DNA of 55,922 nt, taken from contig JAGHZY010000031.1 of NCBI GenBank assembly GCA_017745175.1, forward strand, positions 1 to 55,922, written 5' to 3'. Below the pieces are notes generated by a model. It was not told the DNA's origin. It made no database searches and saw nothing but the letters and a program-made list of their open reading frames with translations. Origin of the DNA: Sphingopyxis sp. Lineage in GTDB: Bacteria > Pseudomonadota > Alphaproteobacteria > Sphingomonadales > Sphingomonadaceae. The position numbers and the translations under genes were made by a program. Of this stretch, positions 25,116 through 34,195 are shown piece by piece; the first letter of the stretch is position 1, and every line of letters begins with the position of its first letter.

Positions 25116-26456
25116 TCAGGTCTGCGACCGCATCAGCCGGTGTACGGGGCCGAATTGTGCGATCGCCGCGCCGGCGAAAGGCAGCGCGACCAGCCACAGT
25201 CGCACGCCGGTGACACCCAGCGGACTGGCAATGCTGATCGCCGCCGTCGCGCCCAGCCCCGCGCAGATGAGCAGCAATCCCGCGATCAAGCGCCAGTGCG
25301 GCACCTCCCCGCCGCTGCCGCTCGCGCGCTCGTAGCGCGCGAAAGCCATGATCAGCGGAAAAAGCGCGGCGATATAGAGCGCGAACCATAACGGCCGCGC
25401 GAGCCACCACGCCGCGCTGCCCGGCGGGACATCGAGCCCGACGCCGCCAAGCAGCCACGCCGCAACCATCACAAGCACGAAGGCGGTGAGGTGCCAGAGA
25501 TAGATCGTCATGATCATCCCGTTGACGAGCACGACGGCCGTCCAGATACGAAGATTGTCGAGCATCTGCCGCCCCGCAGGTTCGAGCGCGAGCGCGAAAC
25601 CCGTCTGCGCGATGCCGAGCGCGAGCAGTGCGAGCGTCGGCGGCATCGAATTGCTGAGGTCCGATCCCGGAACCCCGATCATTGCTACGGGATAGGGCCC
25701 GAACCCGACGAGCAGCCCGAGCGCGGCGAGCCCGCCGATGCCCCAGACGAGTGCGCGGCCGGGAGGCAATCGGCCTTCACTCCACGCGAAACCGAGCTGG
25801 TGGATCGCGAGCCAGACGAAGGCGAAGTTGAGGAAATTGACGTAAGGCACATCGAAGCGCAGCGCCGCGACGTCGATCAGGATCGCTCCTGCGACGAGCA
25901 CCTGGAAGGAAGCGAACCCCCAGCGCTTCCATGCGCGCCACGTCAGCGGCACGACCGCGGCGACCATCAGATAGACCGACAGGAACCACACCGGGATCAA
26001 CGCGAGCTGTGCCGCCATTGCGACGACGCCGCGATCGAGGCCCGCGAGCGTCCCGAACATCGCGACGAGCGTCCAGATCAGGAACAAGGGCAGCACCGGG
26101 TTGATCAGCCGCTGCAGCCGCCCGCTGTACCAGCTTTCGTAAGAGCCGCCCGTGCGCAGCGTCGCCGCCCACGACATGCCGTTCGAAAATCCGCCGACGA
26201 GGAAGAAGAGCGGCATCACCTGGAATCCCCACGTCAGCCACTGCGTCCATGGCAATATGCCGAGCAAATGCCCGCCCTCGACCGCGCCATCCTTCATATG
26301 GGGCGCCGCGACGAGCCAATGGCCGACGACGACCGCCAGGATCGACAGCGCGCGCAGGAAATCGACATAGCGGTTGCGCTCGGGCGGTGCCTGCTGCGCC
26401 ATCTCCTTCGCGCGCGACCAGATGCTTTTGCGAACGGTTCCAGTGGTTTCGTTCAA
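25116..26456 (-). CDS. acyltransferase-3 family integral membrane protein
   Basis: 446 residues if started at the TTG at 26456, which has GAGAGGGA about 8 bases upstream. An ATG at 26402 would give 428 residues, but its AAGGAG touches the start codon. The protein has about ten membrane helices and begins its first helix with RYVDFLRALSILAVVVGHW, the Acyl_transf_3 signature with the conserved Arg and His. This family O-acylates sugars, lipopolysaccharide or other exported molecules. Substrate is unknown. Divergent from parC. Confidence 0.85.
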   Translation of the reverse strand: MNETTGTVRKSIWSRAKEMAQQAPPERNRYVDFLRALSILAVVVGHWLVAAPHMKDGAVEGGHLLGILPWTQWLTWGFQVMPLFFLVGGFSNGMSWAATLRTGGSYESWYSGRLQRLINPVLPLFLIWTLVAMFGTLAGLDRGVVAMAAQLALIPVWFLSVYLMVAAVVPLTWRAWKRWGFASFQVLVAGAILIDVAALRFDVPYVNFLNFAFVWLAIHQLGFAWSEGRLPPGRALVWGIGGLAALGLLVGFGPYPVAMIGVPGSDLSNSMPPTLALLALGIAQTGFALALEPAGRQMLDNLRIWTAVVLVNGMIMTIYLWHLTAFVLVMVAAWLLGGVGLDVPPGSAAWWLARPLWFALYIAALFPLIMAFARYERASGSGGEVPHWRLIAGLLLICAGLGATAAISIASPLGVTGVRLWLVALPFAGAAIAQFGPVHRLMRSQT

Positions 26457-26531
26457 GATGTCATCCCTCTCCCGGTGGATATGCCAGGTTAGGATCAGAT
26501 TTCCCCTCCATAAAGCCCCTTGATCTCTTTT

Positions 26532-26609
26532 CGTCTTCCCGGCGAAGGCCGGGATCGCATCGTTGCGCCCCAATTCAGCGCCGAGATCCCGGCCTTCGCC
26601 GGGATAACG
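26532..26609. repeat. REPIN-like paired palindrome, CCCGGCGAAGGCCGGG family (copy 5)
   Basis: CGTCTTCCCGGCGAAGGCCG at the left is mirrored by CGGCCTTCGCCGGGATAACG at the right, with a few mismatches. It lies in the 220-base gap between the divergent acyltransferase and parC genes; nothing else is recognisable there. Confidence 0.78.
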
Positions 26610-26676
26610 CCTTGGTGAGATATAGCGATGCTTCGCCTTTGCCTTGGCGCGCCAGCCTTGCTATCGGCTCCGGACA

Positions 26677-28980
26677 ATGGCCAGTACCACCGACGATCCA
26701 GACAATAACGAACCCGTCCCCGGCATGATCGATACCCCGTTCGACAGCGCGCTGTCCGAACGCTATCTCGTCTATGCGCTGTCGACGATCACCGCGCGCT
26801 CGCTGCCTGATCTGCGCGACGGGCTGAAGCCCGTCCACCGCCGCCTGCTGTGGGCGATGCGCGCGATGCGGCTCGATCCGAGCCAGGGCTACAAGAAGTC
26901 CGCGCGCGTCGTCGGCGACGTCATCGGCAAGTTCCACCCGCACGGCGACACCGCGGTCTATGACGCGATGGTCCGCCTCGCGCAGGATTTCTCGCTGCGC
27001 TATCCGCTCGTCGACGGTCAGGGCAATTTCGGCAATATCGACGGCGATAATGCCGCGGCGTACCGCTACACCGAGGCACGGCTGACGCGCGTCGCGATCG
27101 ACCTGATGCACGGTCTCGACGAAGGCACGGTCGATTTCCGCCCGACCTATAATGGCGAGGATGAAGAGCCCGAGATCATGCCGGGGCTGTTCCCGAACCT
27201 GCTCGCCAATGGCGCAAGCGGGATCGCGGTCGGCATGGCAACGAACATCCCGCCGCACAATGCCGCCGAAGTGATCGGCGCCGCGCTGCTGCTGATCGAG
27301 AACCAGAATGCCGGGCTGTCCGAGCTGCTCGAGCATGTGAAGGGCCCCGATTTCCCGACCGGCGGCATCGTTGTCGACAGCGCCGAGACGATCGCGCACG
27401 CCTATGAAACCGGCCGCGGCGGTTTCCGCGTTCGCGCGCGCTTCTCGACCGGCAAGGACGCCGACGGAAGCTGGGAAGCCGACGGCATCGAGAAATTGTC
27501 GGGTGGTACCTGGCAGCTCGTGATCAGCGAAATTCCTTACGGGGTCGCCAAGGGCAAGCTGATCGAGCAGATCGCACAGCTGATCGCCGACAAGAAATTG
27601 CCCATTCTCGAGGACGTCCGCGACGAAAGCGCCGAGGATCTGCGCATCGTGCTCGAGCCCAAGAGCCGGAACGTCGACCCCGAGGTGCTCAAGGACAGCC
27701 TGTTCCGGCTGACCGACCTCGAAAGCCGCTTCGCGCTCAACCTCAACGTCCTCGATGCGACGCGCACGCCGAAGGTGATGGGACTGAAACAGCTGCTCGC
27801 CGAATGGCTGCAGCACCAGATCATCGTGCTCGTCCGCCGCGCGCAGCACCGCATCGCGAAGATCGACGACCGGCTCGAACTCGTCGCGGGCTATATCATC
27901 GCCTTTTTGAACCTCGACCGGATCATCGAGATTATCCGTACCGAGGACGAGCCCAAGCCGGTGATGATCGCCGAATTCGTCCTGACCGACCGGCAGGCCG
28001 AGGCGATCCTCAACATGCGCCTGCGCAGCTTGCGCAAGCTCGAGGAAATGGAGCTGAAGCGCGAGCAAGCCGATCTGACCGCCGAACGCGAGGAGCTCGC
28101 AAAACTGATCGAAAGCCCCGCGCGCCAGAAGACGCGGCTGCGCAAGGACCTCGAAAAGCTGCGCGACGTCTATGGGCTCGAAACGCTGCTCGGCGCGCGG
28201 CGCACGACGATCGCCGAGGCCGCGCCGACGCGCGAGATTCCGCTCGACGCGATGATCGAGAAGGAGCCGGTGACGGTGATCCTCTCGAAACGCGGCTGGA
28301 TTCGCGCGCAGCGCGGCCATGTCGCCGCCGACCAGTGGGGCGAGTTCAAATTCAAGGAAGGCGACGAGCTGCTGTTCGCCGCGCATGCGCAGACGACAGA
28401 CAAGCTGCTGGTCGCGGCGAGCGACGGGCGTTTCTTCACCATCGGCGCCGACAAGCTGCCCGGCGGGCGCGGGTTCGGCGAGCCGCTGCGCCTGATGGTC
28501 GATATCGACCCCGAGGCGCGCATCGTCGCGCTGATCCCCGCGAACGCCGAGGGCCGTCTGCTGCTCGCCTCGACGAGCGGTCACGGCTTCGTCGCGCAGA
28601 TGGCCGAGGTGGTCGCCGAAACGCGGAAGGGCCGCAACGTCGTCAATCTGAAGCCGAAGGCGGCGCTGGCGGTTGTCCGGCCGATCGCCCCGAGCGACGA
28701 CAGCGTCGCTGCGGTCGGCGAGAACCGCAAGCTGGTCGTCTTCCCGCTCACCGAAGTGCCGGTGATGGCGCGCGGCCAGGGTGTGATGTTACAGCGCTAT
28801 CGCGATGGCGGCCTGTCCGACGCTGTCAGCTTTGCCCTTGCCGAGGGGCTGAGCTGGGCGATGGGCGGCGACACCGGCCGCACGCGCACCGAAACCGACC
28901 TTGCGCCCTGGCGTGTCGCGCGCGGCGCGGCGGGCCGCATGCCGCCGACGGGTTTCCCGCGGAACAATCGCTTCGGCTGA
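26677..28980 (+). CDS. parC: DNA topoisomerase IV subunit A
   Basis: 767-residue type IIA topoisomerase breakage-reunion subunit, which decatenates replicated chromosomes with ParE. The catalytic tyrosine is Y131 in YRYTEARL. The quinolone-determining region reads [12 protein letters not shown] (87-98), with T92 and D96 at the positions of E. coli ParC S80 and E84. A coiled-coil stretch follows at about 460-520. The C-terminal domain is short compared with GyrA and lacks a GyrA box, favouring ParC. The ATG at 26677 is used rather than a TTG 11 codons upstream. Confidence 0.94.
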   Translation: MASTTDDPDNNEPVPGMIDTPFDSALSERYLVYALSTITARSLPDLRDGLKPVHRRLLWAMRAMRLDPSQGYKKSARVVGDVIGKFHPHGDTAVYDAMVRLAQDFSLRYPLVDGQGNFGNIDGDNAAAYRYTEARLTRVAIDLMHGLDEGTVDFRPTYNGEDEEPEIMPGLFPNLLANGASGIAVGMATNIPPHNAAEVIGAALLLIENQNAGLSELLEHVKGPDFPTGGIVVDSAETIAHAYETGRGGFRVRARFSTGKDADGSWEADGIEKLSGGTWQLVISEIPYGVAKGKLIEQIAQLIADKKLPILEDVRDESAEDLRIVLEPKSRNVDPEVLKDSLFRLTDLESRFALNLNVLDATRTPKVMGLKQLLAEWLQHQIIVLVRRAQHRIAKIDDRLELVAGYIIAFLNLDRIIEIIRTEDEPKPVMIAEFVLTDRQAEAILNMRLRSLRKLEEMELKREQADLTAEREELAKLIESPARQKTRLRKDLEKLRDVYGLETLLGARRTTIAEAAPTREIPLDAMIEKEPVTVILSKRGWIRAQRGHVAADQWGEFKFKEGDELLFAAHAQTTDKLLVAASDGRFFTIGADKLPGGRGFGEPLRLMVDIDPEARIVALIPANAEGRLLLASTSGHGFVAQMAEVVAETRKGRNVVNLKPKAALAVVRPIAPSDDSVAAVGENRKLVVFPLTEVPVMARGQGVMLQRYRDGGLSDAVSFALAEGLSWAMGGDTGRTRTETDLAPWRVARGAAGRMPPTGFPRNNRFG

Positions 28981-29039
28981 CCGTATTTCGATGTAGCCGT
29001 AAATCCCTTCTTTACTTCCCGTCACCTAGGCATTGGGCA

Positions 29040-30752
29040 ATGGGGAAAGGTCGCACAAAACCCTCTGTTATGCCTATCGATAGAACCGGCGAAGACCGGC
29101 CCTTATTGTTCGTCGGCTGGATCGACGCGTTGCCTGTCCCGGCCGCGCTGATCAGACCGATGGTGCGCGGCAATTTCCGGCTGCACGCAAGCAACGCCGC
29201 CTTCGACCGGCTGAGCCTGTCGCCGGTGGCCGCCGATGCGCCGATCGAGTTGCTGCGGGCGATCGAGCGCGCATCGCAGTTCCCTGAAGAAGCGCAGGAA
29301 TTCTCTTGCCAGCTCGGCGAAGGCCCGGCGGCGCGCGACCTGCGCGGTTCGATCGGCCCGTTGCCCACCGAATCGGGCGATGACGGGCTGTTCCTGCTCA
29401 CCCTGATCGACCGCACGCAAGAGATGATGACCGAGCGCAACCTGCGCCGCGAGCTCGTCTCCGACAGCCTCACCGGCCTTCCGAATCGCGCGGGTTTCGA
29501 GGAACTTGTCGAACAGCGCGCGCGTACCGAGGGCGCCGGCGGCGATCATGCGATCCTGCTCCTCGACCTTGCCCGCTTCAGCCGCATCAACGAGCATATC
29601 GGCCCGATGGCCGGCGACGAGCTGATCATCACCGTCGCGCGCCGCCTGAAATCCAGCTTGCGCAGCGGCGACATCCTCGCACGCACCGGCGGCGACGAAT
29701 TCGCCATTTCGACCCGCATCGCAGGGGGCCGCGCCGATATTCGCGAAATGGCACGGCGCATCCGGGGCTGCTTCGACCATCCGTTCCGGATCGGCGAATT
29801 GAAAGTCAGCGTCGACTGCGCGCTCGGCTGTGCGATTCAGCCCGTGATTGATACCGATATCGCGGACCAGATCCGCCACGCGCAGATCGCGCTCAAACGC
29901 GCGAAACAGACCGATCGCATCGAGATATACGAACCCGAAGCAGCGATGCTGTCGGACAATCGCTTCGGGCTCGAAACCGAACTGCGCAATGCGATCGAGG
30001 AGGACCGGCTTCACCTCGCCTTCCAGCCGCTGATCGAGCTGTCGAGCGGCCGCGTCGCGGGTTTCGAGGCGCTCGCGCGCTGGGACAACAGCAGCGGCCA
30101 TGCGGTTTCGCCGACCGAATTCATCCCGATCGCCGAGGATTCGGGGCTGATTGTCCCGCTCGGCCAATGGGCGATCGGCAAGGCCGCAGAGGTTCTCGCC
30201 GAATGGGACAGGCAGAATGGCGGCACGGTGGTTGACGCCTATTTCTCGGTCAATGTCTCGGCGATCCAGCTGATCCGCGACGATGTCGCCGAGGTCGTCC
30301 GCCAGGCGCTCGAGACGCACCGGATCGGCGGCGAGCGGCTGATGATCGAGCTTACCGAAAGCGCGATCATCGGCGATCCCGATCTCGCGCTCTCGGTGCT
30401 CAGCGAGCTGAAGGCGCTCCATGCGCGCGTCGCGATGGACGATTTCGGCACCGGCTATTCGAACCTCGCCTATCTGCAGCGCCTGCCGATCGACGTGCTC
30501 AAGATCGATCGCAGCTTCGTCGAGCATATGGTCGACGACCGCGACAAGGTCGCAATCGTCCGCACGATCCAGAGCCTTGCCGAAGTTCTCGGGATGCGCA
30601 CCACGGCCGAGGGGGTCGAGACGACCGATCAGGCGCGGCTGCTCTCGGCGCTCGGCTGCGATTTCGGGCAGGGTTTCCTGTTCGCGCGGCCGATGGATAG
30701 CACCGCGGCGCTCGACTATTGGCGCCAGTCGCTGGCGCGGCCGATCTTCTGA
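29040..30752 (+). CDS. GGDEF-EAL dual-domain cyclic-di-GMP protein
   Basis: 570 residues, no membrane helix or signal peptide. Residues 1-130 form a degenerate PAS-like sensory region. The diguanylate cyclase domain has GGDEF intact at 217-221 and an inhibitory I-site RSGD at 208-211. The phosphodiesterase domain has EAL at 343-345, TES, DDFGTGYSN and KIDRSFV, so both activities are possible by motif. The start at 29040 is uncertain; an ATG at 29070 is the alternative. The 3' end overlaps the convergent cca gene by 37 bases. Confidence 0.92.
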   Translation: MGKGRTKPSVMPIDRTGEDRPLLFVGWIDALPVPAALIRPMVRGNFRLHASNAAFDRLSLSPVAADAPIELLRAIERASQFPEEAQEFSCQLGEGPAARDLRGSIGPLPTESGDDGLFLLTLIDRTQEMMTERNLRRELVSDSLTGLPNRAGFEELVEQRARTEGAGGDHAILLLDLARFSRINEHIGPMAGDELIITVARRLKSSLRSGDILARTGGDEFAISTRIAGGRADIREMARRIRGCFDHPFRIGELKVSVDCALGCAIQPVIDTDIADQIRHAQIALKRAKQTDRIEIYEPEAAMLSDNRFGLETELRNAIEEDRLHLAFQPLIELSSGRVAGFEALARWDNSSGHAVSPTEFIPIAEDSGLIVPLGQWAIGKAAEVLAEWDRQNGGTVVDAYFSVNVSAIQLIRDDVAEVVRQALETHRIGGERLMIELTESAIIGDPDLALSVLSELKALHARVAMDDFGTGYSNLAYLQRLPIDVLKIDRSFVEHMVDDRDKVAIVRTIQSLAEVLGMRTTAEGVETTDQARLLSALGCDFGQGFLFARPMDSTAALDYWRQSLARPIF

Positions 30753-31921
30753 TCGACCAGTTCGGCGACCCGCGGGGCGCCGGGAAAATCCTCGGCGACC
30801 CATGCGGCCTCGACCGCCTTCAGGATACGCGCGACCTCGGGTCCCGCCGCGATTCCGCGCGCGACGATATCGCCGCCCCTGAGCGGCAGTTCGGGAAGCT
30901 GCCAGCCCGACAACAGGGCCACTGCCGCGGGATCGCCCGCCACGAGGTGAACATCGCGCGCGGCATCGATGCCGATAGCATATGCCAGCCGGCGAATCGG
31001 GAGCGCGATATCGCCGCGGTGCCGACCGAGTGCCGCGAGATGCTTGCGCTGCCGCGTCGACAGGCGGAGCCGGCTGGCGACCTGCTCGGCGGTGGCGGCG
31101 TCGGGCGGAAGCAGGGCCGCAAGGCGGCGAAGCGACGCGGGCGCGACGGCGGCGGCCCGCTCGCCAGCGATCAACCGGTCGAGCGTGGTGGCGAAAGTCC
31201 CGTCGAGTTCGGGCAGCAGCACCGCGAAAATGCCGTCCGCCGCCATCTGGCCGATAATCGCACGCGGGTCGGGCAGCGCGAGAATCTTGAGCAGTTCGTC
31301 GGCGATGCGCTCGCGCGACAGGCTCTTGAGCGATTGGCGCGCGGTCACGACCGCGGCGTGGCTGACCGGATCGAGCTCGCCGCGCCCGAAACGCGCCGCG
31401 AAACGATAGAAGCGCAGGATCCGCAAATGATCCTCGGCAATGCGCGTCGCGGCGTCGCCGATAAAAGCCACCCGGCCGGCATCGAGATCGGCCAGCCCGC
31501 CGAACCAGTCGTCGATCACGCCCGTGCCGGGATCGGCATAGAGCGCATTGATCGTGAAATCGCGCCGCGCCGCATCCTCGCGCCAGTCTTCGGCAAAAGC
31601 GACCGTCGCGCGGCGTCCGTCGGTCTCGACATCGCGGCGCAGCGTCGTGATCTCGTGATGGTCGCCGCTCGCGATCGCGGTGACAGTGCCGTGCGCGATA
31701 CCCGTCGGGATCACCTTGACGTCGACGGCTTCGAGCCGCCGCGTCACCTCCTGCGGCACAAGCGGTGTCGCGAGGTCGATGTCGGCGACGGGCAGGCCGA
31801 GCAGCGTATCGCGCACCGCGCCGCCCACCGCCTTTACCGCGCCGCCATCGGCAGTCAGCGCCGCGATAATGCGGCAGAGCCCCGCCCGCTCGCGCCATTC
31901 GGCGGCCGGCAGCACCGTCAC
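30716..31921 (-). CDS. cca: CCA tRNA nucleotidyltransferase family protein
   Basis: 401-residue class II nucleotidyltransferase that builds or repairs the CCA end of tRNA. GGAVRD (33-38) and the metal aspartates D47 and D49 (DIDLAT) form the catalytic head, and RRDFTINA (119-126) is the next motif. Poly(A) polymerase is related, but this length fits alphaproteobacterial CCA enzymes. The GTG start at 31921 overlaps the NUDIX stop as GTGA; a longer in-frame reading lies inside the NUDIX gene. Third gene of DUF1285-NUDIX-cca. Confidence 0.9.
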   Translation of the reverse strand: MTVLPAAEWRERAGLCRIIAALTADGGAVKAVGGAVRDTLLGLPVADIDLATPLVPQEVTRRLEAVDVKVIPTGIAHGTVTAIASGDHHEITTLRRDVETDGRRATVAFAEDWREDAARRDFTINALYADPGTGVIDDWFGGLADLDAGRVAFIGDAATRIAEDHLRILRFYRFAARFGRGELDPVSHAAVVTARQSLKSLSRERIADELLKILALPDPRAIIGQMAADGIFAVLLPELDGTFATTLDRLIAGERAAAVAPASLRRLAALLPPDAATAEQVASRLRLSTRQRKHLAALGRHRGDIALPIRRLAYAIGIDAARDVHLVAGDPAAVALLSGWQLPELPLRGGDIVARGIAAGPEVARILKAVEAAWVAEDFPGAPRVAELVDQKIGRASDWRQ

Positions 31922-32502
31922 CGGTACCACCCCGCAGGCAAGCGCCGCGCCAGATTGATGATGATTCCCGCCGTCACGCCCCAGATCCGCCGTCCCTGCC
32001 AATCCATGTCATAATAATGACGGTCGTGCCCCTGAAAATTGGCATGTTGGCGCGCATAATTATCGGGGTCGAAAAGGACGTCGAGCGGCACCTCGAACCA
32101 GTCCTCGACCTCGTCGGGATTGGGGTCGAACGCGATGTCGGGGGGAATGACGCCGAGTACCGGGGTGATCAGGTAACCGCTGCCCGACCGGTAGGGCTCG
32201 GTCACCCCCGCAACCATCACGTCGCGGCGATTGAGGCCGATCTCCTCCTCAGCCTCGCGCAGCGCCGCATCGATCGCGTCGCGGTCGCCGGGATCGATCT
32301 TGCCGCCGGGAAAGGCGACCTGTCCCGCATGGCTGCGCAGCCATTGCGGGCGCTGGGTCAGGATGACGCCAGGATCGGCGCGGTCGGTAAAGGCGATGAG
32401 CACCGCAGCGTCGCGCAGCGTAGGCGTCCCGAGATATGCCTCGTCCTCCCCCGCGTCGGGCAGCAGATTGTCGAGAGCGACGCGCAGCTTTTCGGAGAGC
32501 AT
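31918..32502 (-). CDS. NUDIX CoA pyrophosphatase
   Basis: 194-residue NUDIX hydrolase. The Nudix box is GGKIDPGDRDAI...REAEEEIG (ending 82-89). The preceding block LTQRPQWLRSHAGQVAFPGG (48-67) matches the UPF0035 motif that marks CoA diphosphatases (NudL/YeaB type), which cleave CoA to 3',5'-ADP and 4'-phosphopantetheine. Start and stop are tightly coupled: TGATG with the DUF1285 gene before and GTGA with cca after. Confidence 0.92.
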   Translation of the reverse strand: MLSEKLRVALDNLLPDAGEDEAYLGTPTLRDAAVLIAFTDRADPGVILTQRPQWLRSHAGQVAFPGGKIDPGDRDAIDAALREAEEEIGLNRRDVMVAGVTEPYRSGSGYLITPVLGVIPPDIAFDPNPDEVEDWFEVPLDVLFDPDNYARQHANFQGHDRHYYDMDWQGRRIWGVTAGIIINLARRLPAGWYR

Positions 32503-33086
32503 CAGGCGTCCACCAGCAGGAAACGCGCGCCGTTCGACCAGATTGCGGGCGGCTCCGCGCCGTCGGCGATCGCCAGCTCGACAAGCTCGTAATAGAGTGC
32601 GCGGTCGATCCGCGCCTCCAGCGCGTTGCCGATCGCACCGCGGACATGCAGTCGCGGGTCGGGACTGTCGGCATCGCGGCCGAAGCTGATCGGATGGTCG
32701 GCGCCGGCCATGACCAGATCGTCGGTGTCGAGGCGAAAGACGAGCTTGCGCGCTTCGCCCTCACCTTCGCTCTTCATCTCGACCGCGCGAAAAGCGGTGT
32801 CCTCGACCGCGATCGCCAATTTCTCGGCAGGGGTGACGAGGACATGGCTGCCGTCGGCCTCGCGCCGGAGGATCGTCGAGAAGAGCTTGACCATCGCCGG
32901 CCGGTTGATCCGGCCGCCCTCATGAAACCAGCTGCCGTCGGCACGAATTTCCATCGCGCTGTCGCCCGCGCGCGCGGGGTGCCATTGCTCGACCGGCGGC
33001 AGCTTGCGCACCGCAAGCAATTCCGCCGCCTCGGCCAGCGAAAGCTGCGAAAAATCCTTGGAGAGAGCGGGCGCGGGGCTGACCAT
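32502..33086 (-). CDS. DUF1285 protein
   Basis: 194 residues from the ATG at 33086; further in-frame codons upstream run toward the paired palindrome and are not supported. It contains WFHEGGRINRPAMVKLFSTI and VLVTPAEKLAI, the recognisable DUF1285 blocks. Function is unknown. The family often precedes a NUDIX and a CCA gene in alphaproteobacteria, as here, so a link to CoA or RNA end metabolism has been suggested by context only. Confidence 0.85.
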   Translation of the reverse strand: MVSPAPALSKDFSQLSLAEAAELLAVRKLPPVEQWHPARAGDSAMEIRADGSWFHEGGRINRPAMVKLFSTILRREADGSHVLVTPAEKLAIAVEDTAFRAVEMKSEGEGEARKLVFRLDTDDLVMAGADHPISFGRDADSPDPRLHVRGAIGNALEARIDRALYYELVELAIADGAEPPAIWSNGARFLLVDA

Positions 33087-33143
33087 CGTCCCGACATAGG
33101 CGGACGAGCGGCGGGCGCAAGTCCGGTGCGCCATCAGTTGAGC

Positions 33144-33221
33144 CGTCACCCCGGCGAAGGCCGGGGTCTCACCGTTGCATCAGGCCGCAAGGTCGAGCTC
33201 CCGGCCTCCGCCGGGATGACG
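33144..33221. repeat. REPIN-like paired palindrome, CCCGGCGAAGGCCGGG family (copy 6)
   Basis: CGTCACCCCGGCGAAGGCCG at left and CCGGCCTCCGCCGGGATGACG at right form inverted arms with a few mismatches. It lies between the GNAT and DUF1285 genes on the same strand. Confidence 0.75.
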
Positions 33222-33229
33222 ATCGTGGA

Positions 33230-33733
33230 TCAGCGCGGCCCGATCATCCCCGCTCCGATCGGCAGGGCGTGCCCGTTCACCGCTCGCGCGAGCAGGCGGC
33301 GGCGCTCGAACGGTCCGGGCAGATCCCATCCGGCCGTGGCCCCGGCGTCGAAACCGAAGAAGCGACCATAATATTCGGGATCGCCGATCATCATCAGCGC
33401 GCTGTCGGCTTTCGTCTCGGCGGCTTCGAGCATATGCGCCATCAGCGCGCGGCCGTGCCCGCCGCGCTGGACGTCGGGGCGCACCGCGACCGGCCCCACC
33501 ATCACCAGCGGCGTCGCGGTGCCGTCGGCGGCGCGATGCGCGACGGGCCAGCACTGGATCGTGCCGACCAGCGCGCGCGCCTCGACAAGCGCAAAGCTCA
33601 GCGCCGGCACCGCATCCACGCCTTCGCGGATGCGGTAGGCGGTTCGTCCAAAGCGATCTGATCCGAAAGCGGCGTCGAGAAGATCCTCGACCGCCTGCGG
33701 CTCGATATCGGACAATGGAAGTAGCTCGACCAA
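33230..33733 (-). CDS. GNAT family N-acetyltransferase, YhbS-like
   Basis: 167 residues with a GNAT acetyl-CoA site VQRGGHGRALM (88-98, the RxxGxG/A loop) after VGPVAVRPD, and GDPEYYGRFFGF near the C-terminus, typical of the YhbS group. The start is a TTG at 33733 preceded by AAAGGG; no ATG is available in frame nearby. Acetyl acceptor unknown. It is divergent from folB. Confidence 0.85.
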   Translation of the reverse strand: MVELLPLSDIEPQAVEDLLDAAFGSDRFGRTAYRIREGVDAVPALSFALVEARALVGTIQCWPVAHRAADGTATPLVMVGPVAVRPDVQRGGHGRALMAHMLEAAETKADSALMMIGDPEYYGRFFGFDAGATAGWDLPGPFERRRLLARAVNGHALPIGAGMIGPR

Positions 33734-33823
33734 CGCATACCCTTTCGCTAATGCGGCGGCGCTTTAGGGTGAGGACATGGCGATGGAAAGCCGAATGTCG
33801 CGCTCGTTCGACAGGAATTTCTT

Positions 33824-34195
33824 GTGACCGATACATTGTGGCTGGAAGTGGACGGGCTGACCGTCCAGGTGCTGACCGGCATCTATTCCGAAGAAACGCA
33901 CCTGCCGCAGCCGCTGCGCATTTCGGTGCGCGCCAAGCTCGCGATGGCCGATCATTATGATCCGACCACGCCGCTCAGCCGTTCGAAAAACTATATGCAC
34001 CTCAAATTCGCGGCGACCGAAGGCATTCCGAAGGACGTCCATTTCGTACTGATCGAAAGCGTCGCCGACCATATTATCGATACGCTCCTCCTGCAGGACG
34101 AGAAGGTCGAGGCGGTCGAGGTCAAGATCGTCAAGCTCGCCATCGCCGAGGAAGGCGAAGAGATCGGCATCACGATGCGGCGCGCGCGCAAGTGA
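33824..34195 (+). CDS. folB: dihydroneopterin aldolase
   Basis: 123-residue tunnelling-fold enzyme of the FolB/FolX group, converting dihydroneopterin to 6-hydroxymethyl-dihydropterin in folate synthesis, or epimerising its triphosphate. Recognisable parts are LTGIYSEETHLPQPLRISV and the C-terminal VKIVKLAI carrying the conserved lysine. The GTG start at 33824 has AGGA 8 bases upstream. Its stop overlaps the next gene by 4 bases (GTGA). FolB versus FolX cannot be settled from sequence alone. Confidence 0.82.
   Translation: MTDTLWLEVDGLTVQVLTGIYSEETHLPQPLRISVRAKLAMADHYDPTTPLSRSKNYMHLKFAATEGIPKDVHFVLIESVADHIIDTLLLQDEKVEAVEVKIVKLAIAEEGEEIGITMRRARK

Noticed and set aside
27804..29039. Open frame running into the GGDEF-EAL gene through parC
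   Set aside because: This section overlaps parC in another frame and reads as Arg/Ala shadow sequence; the GGDEF-EAL protein starts near 29040.
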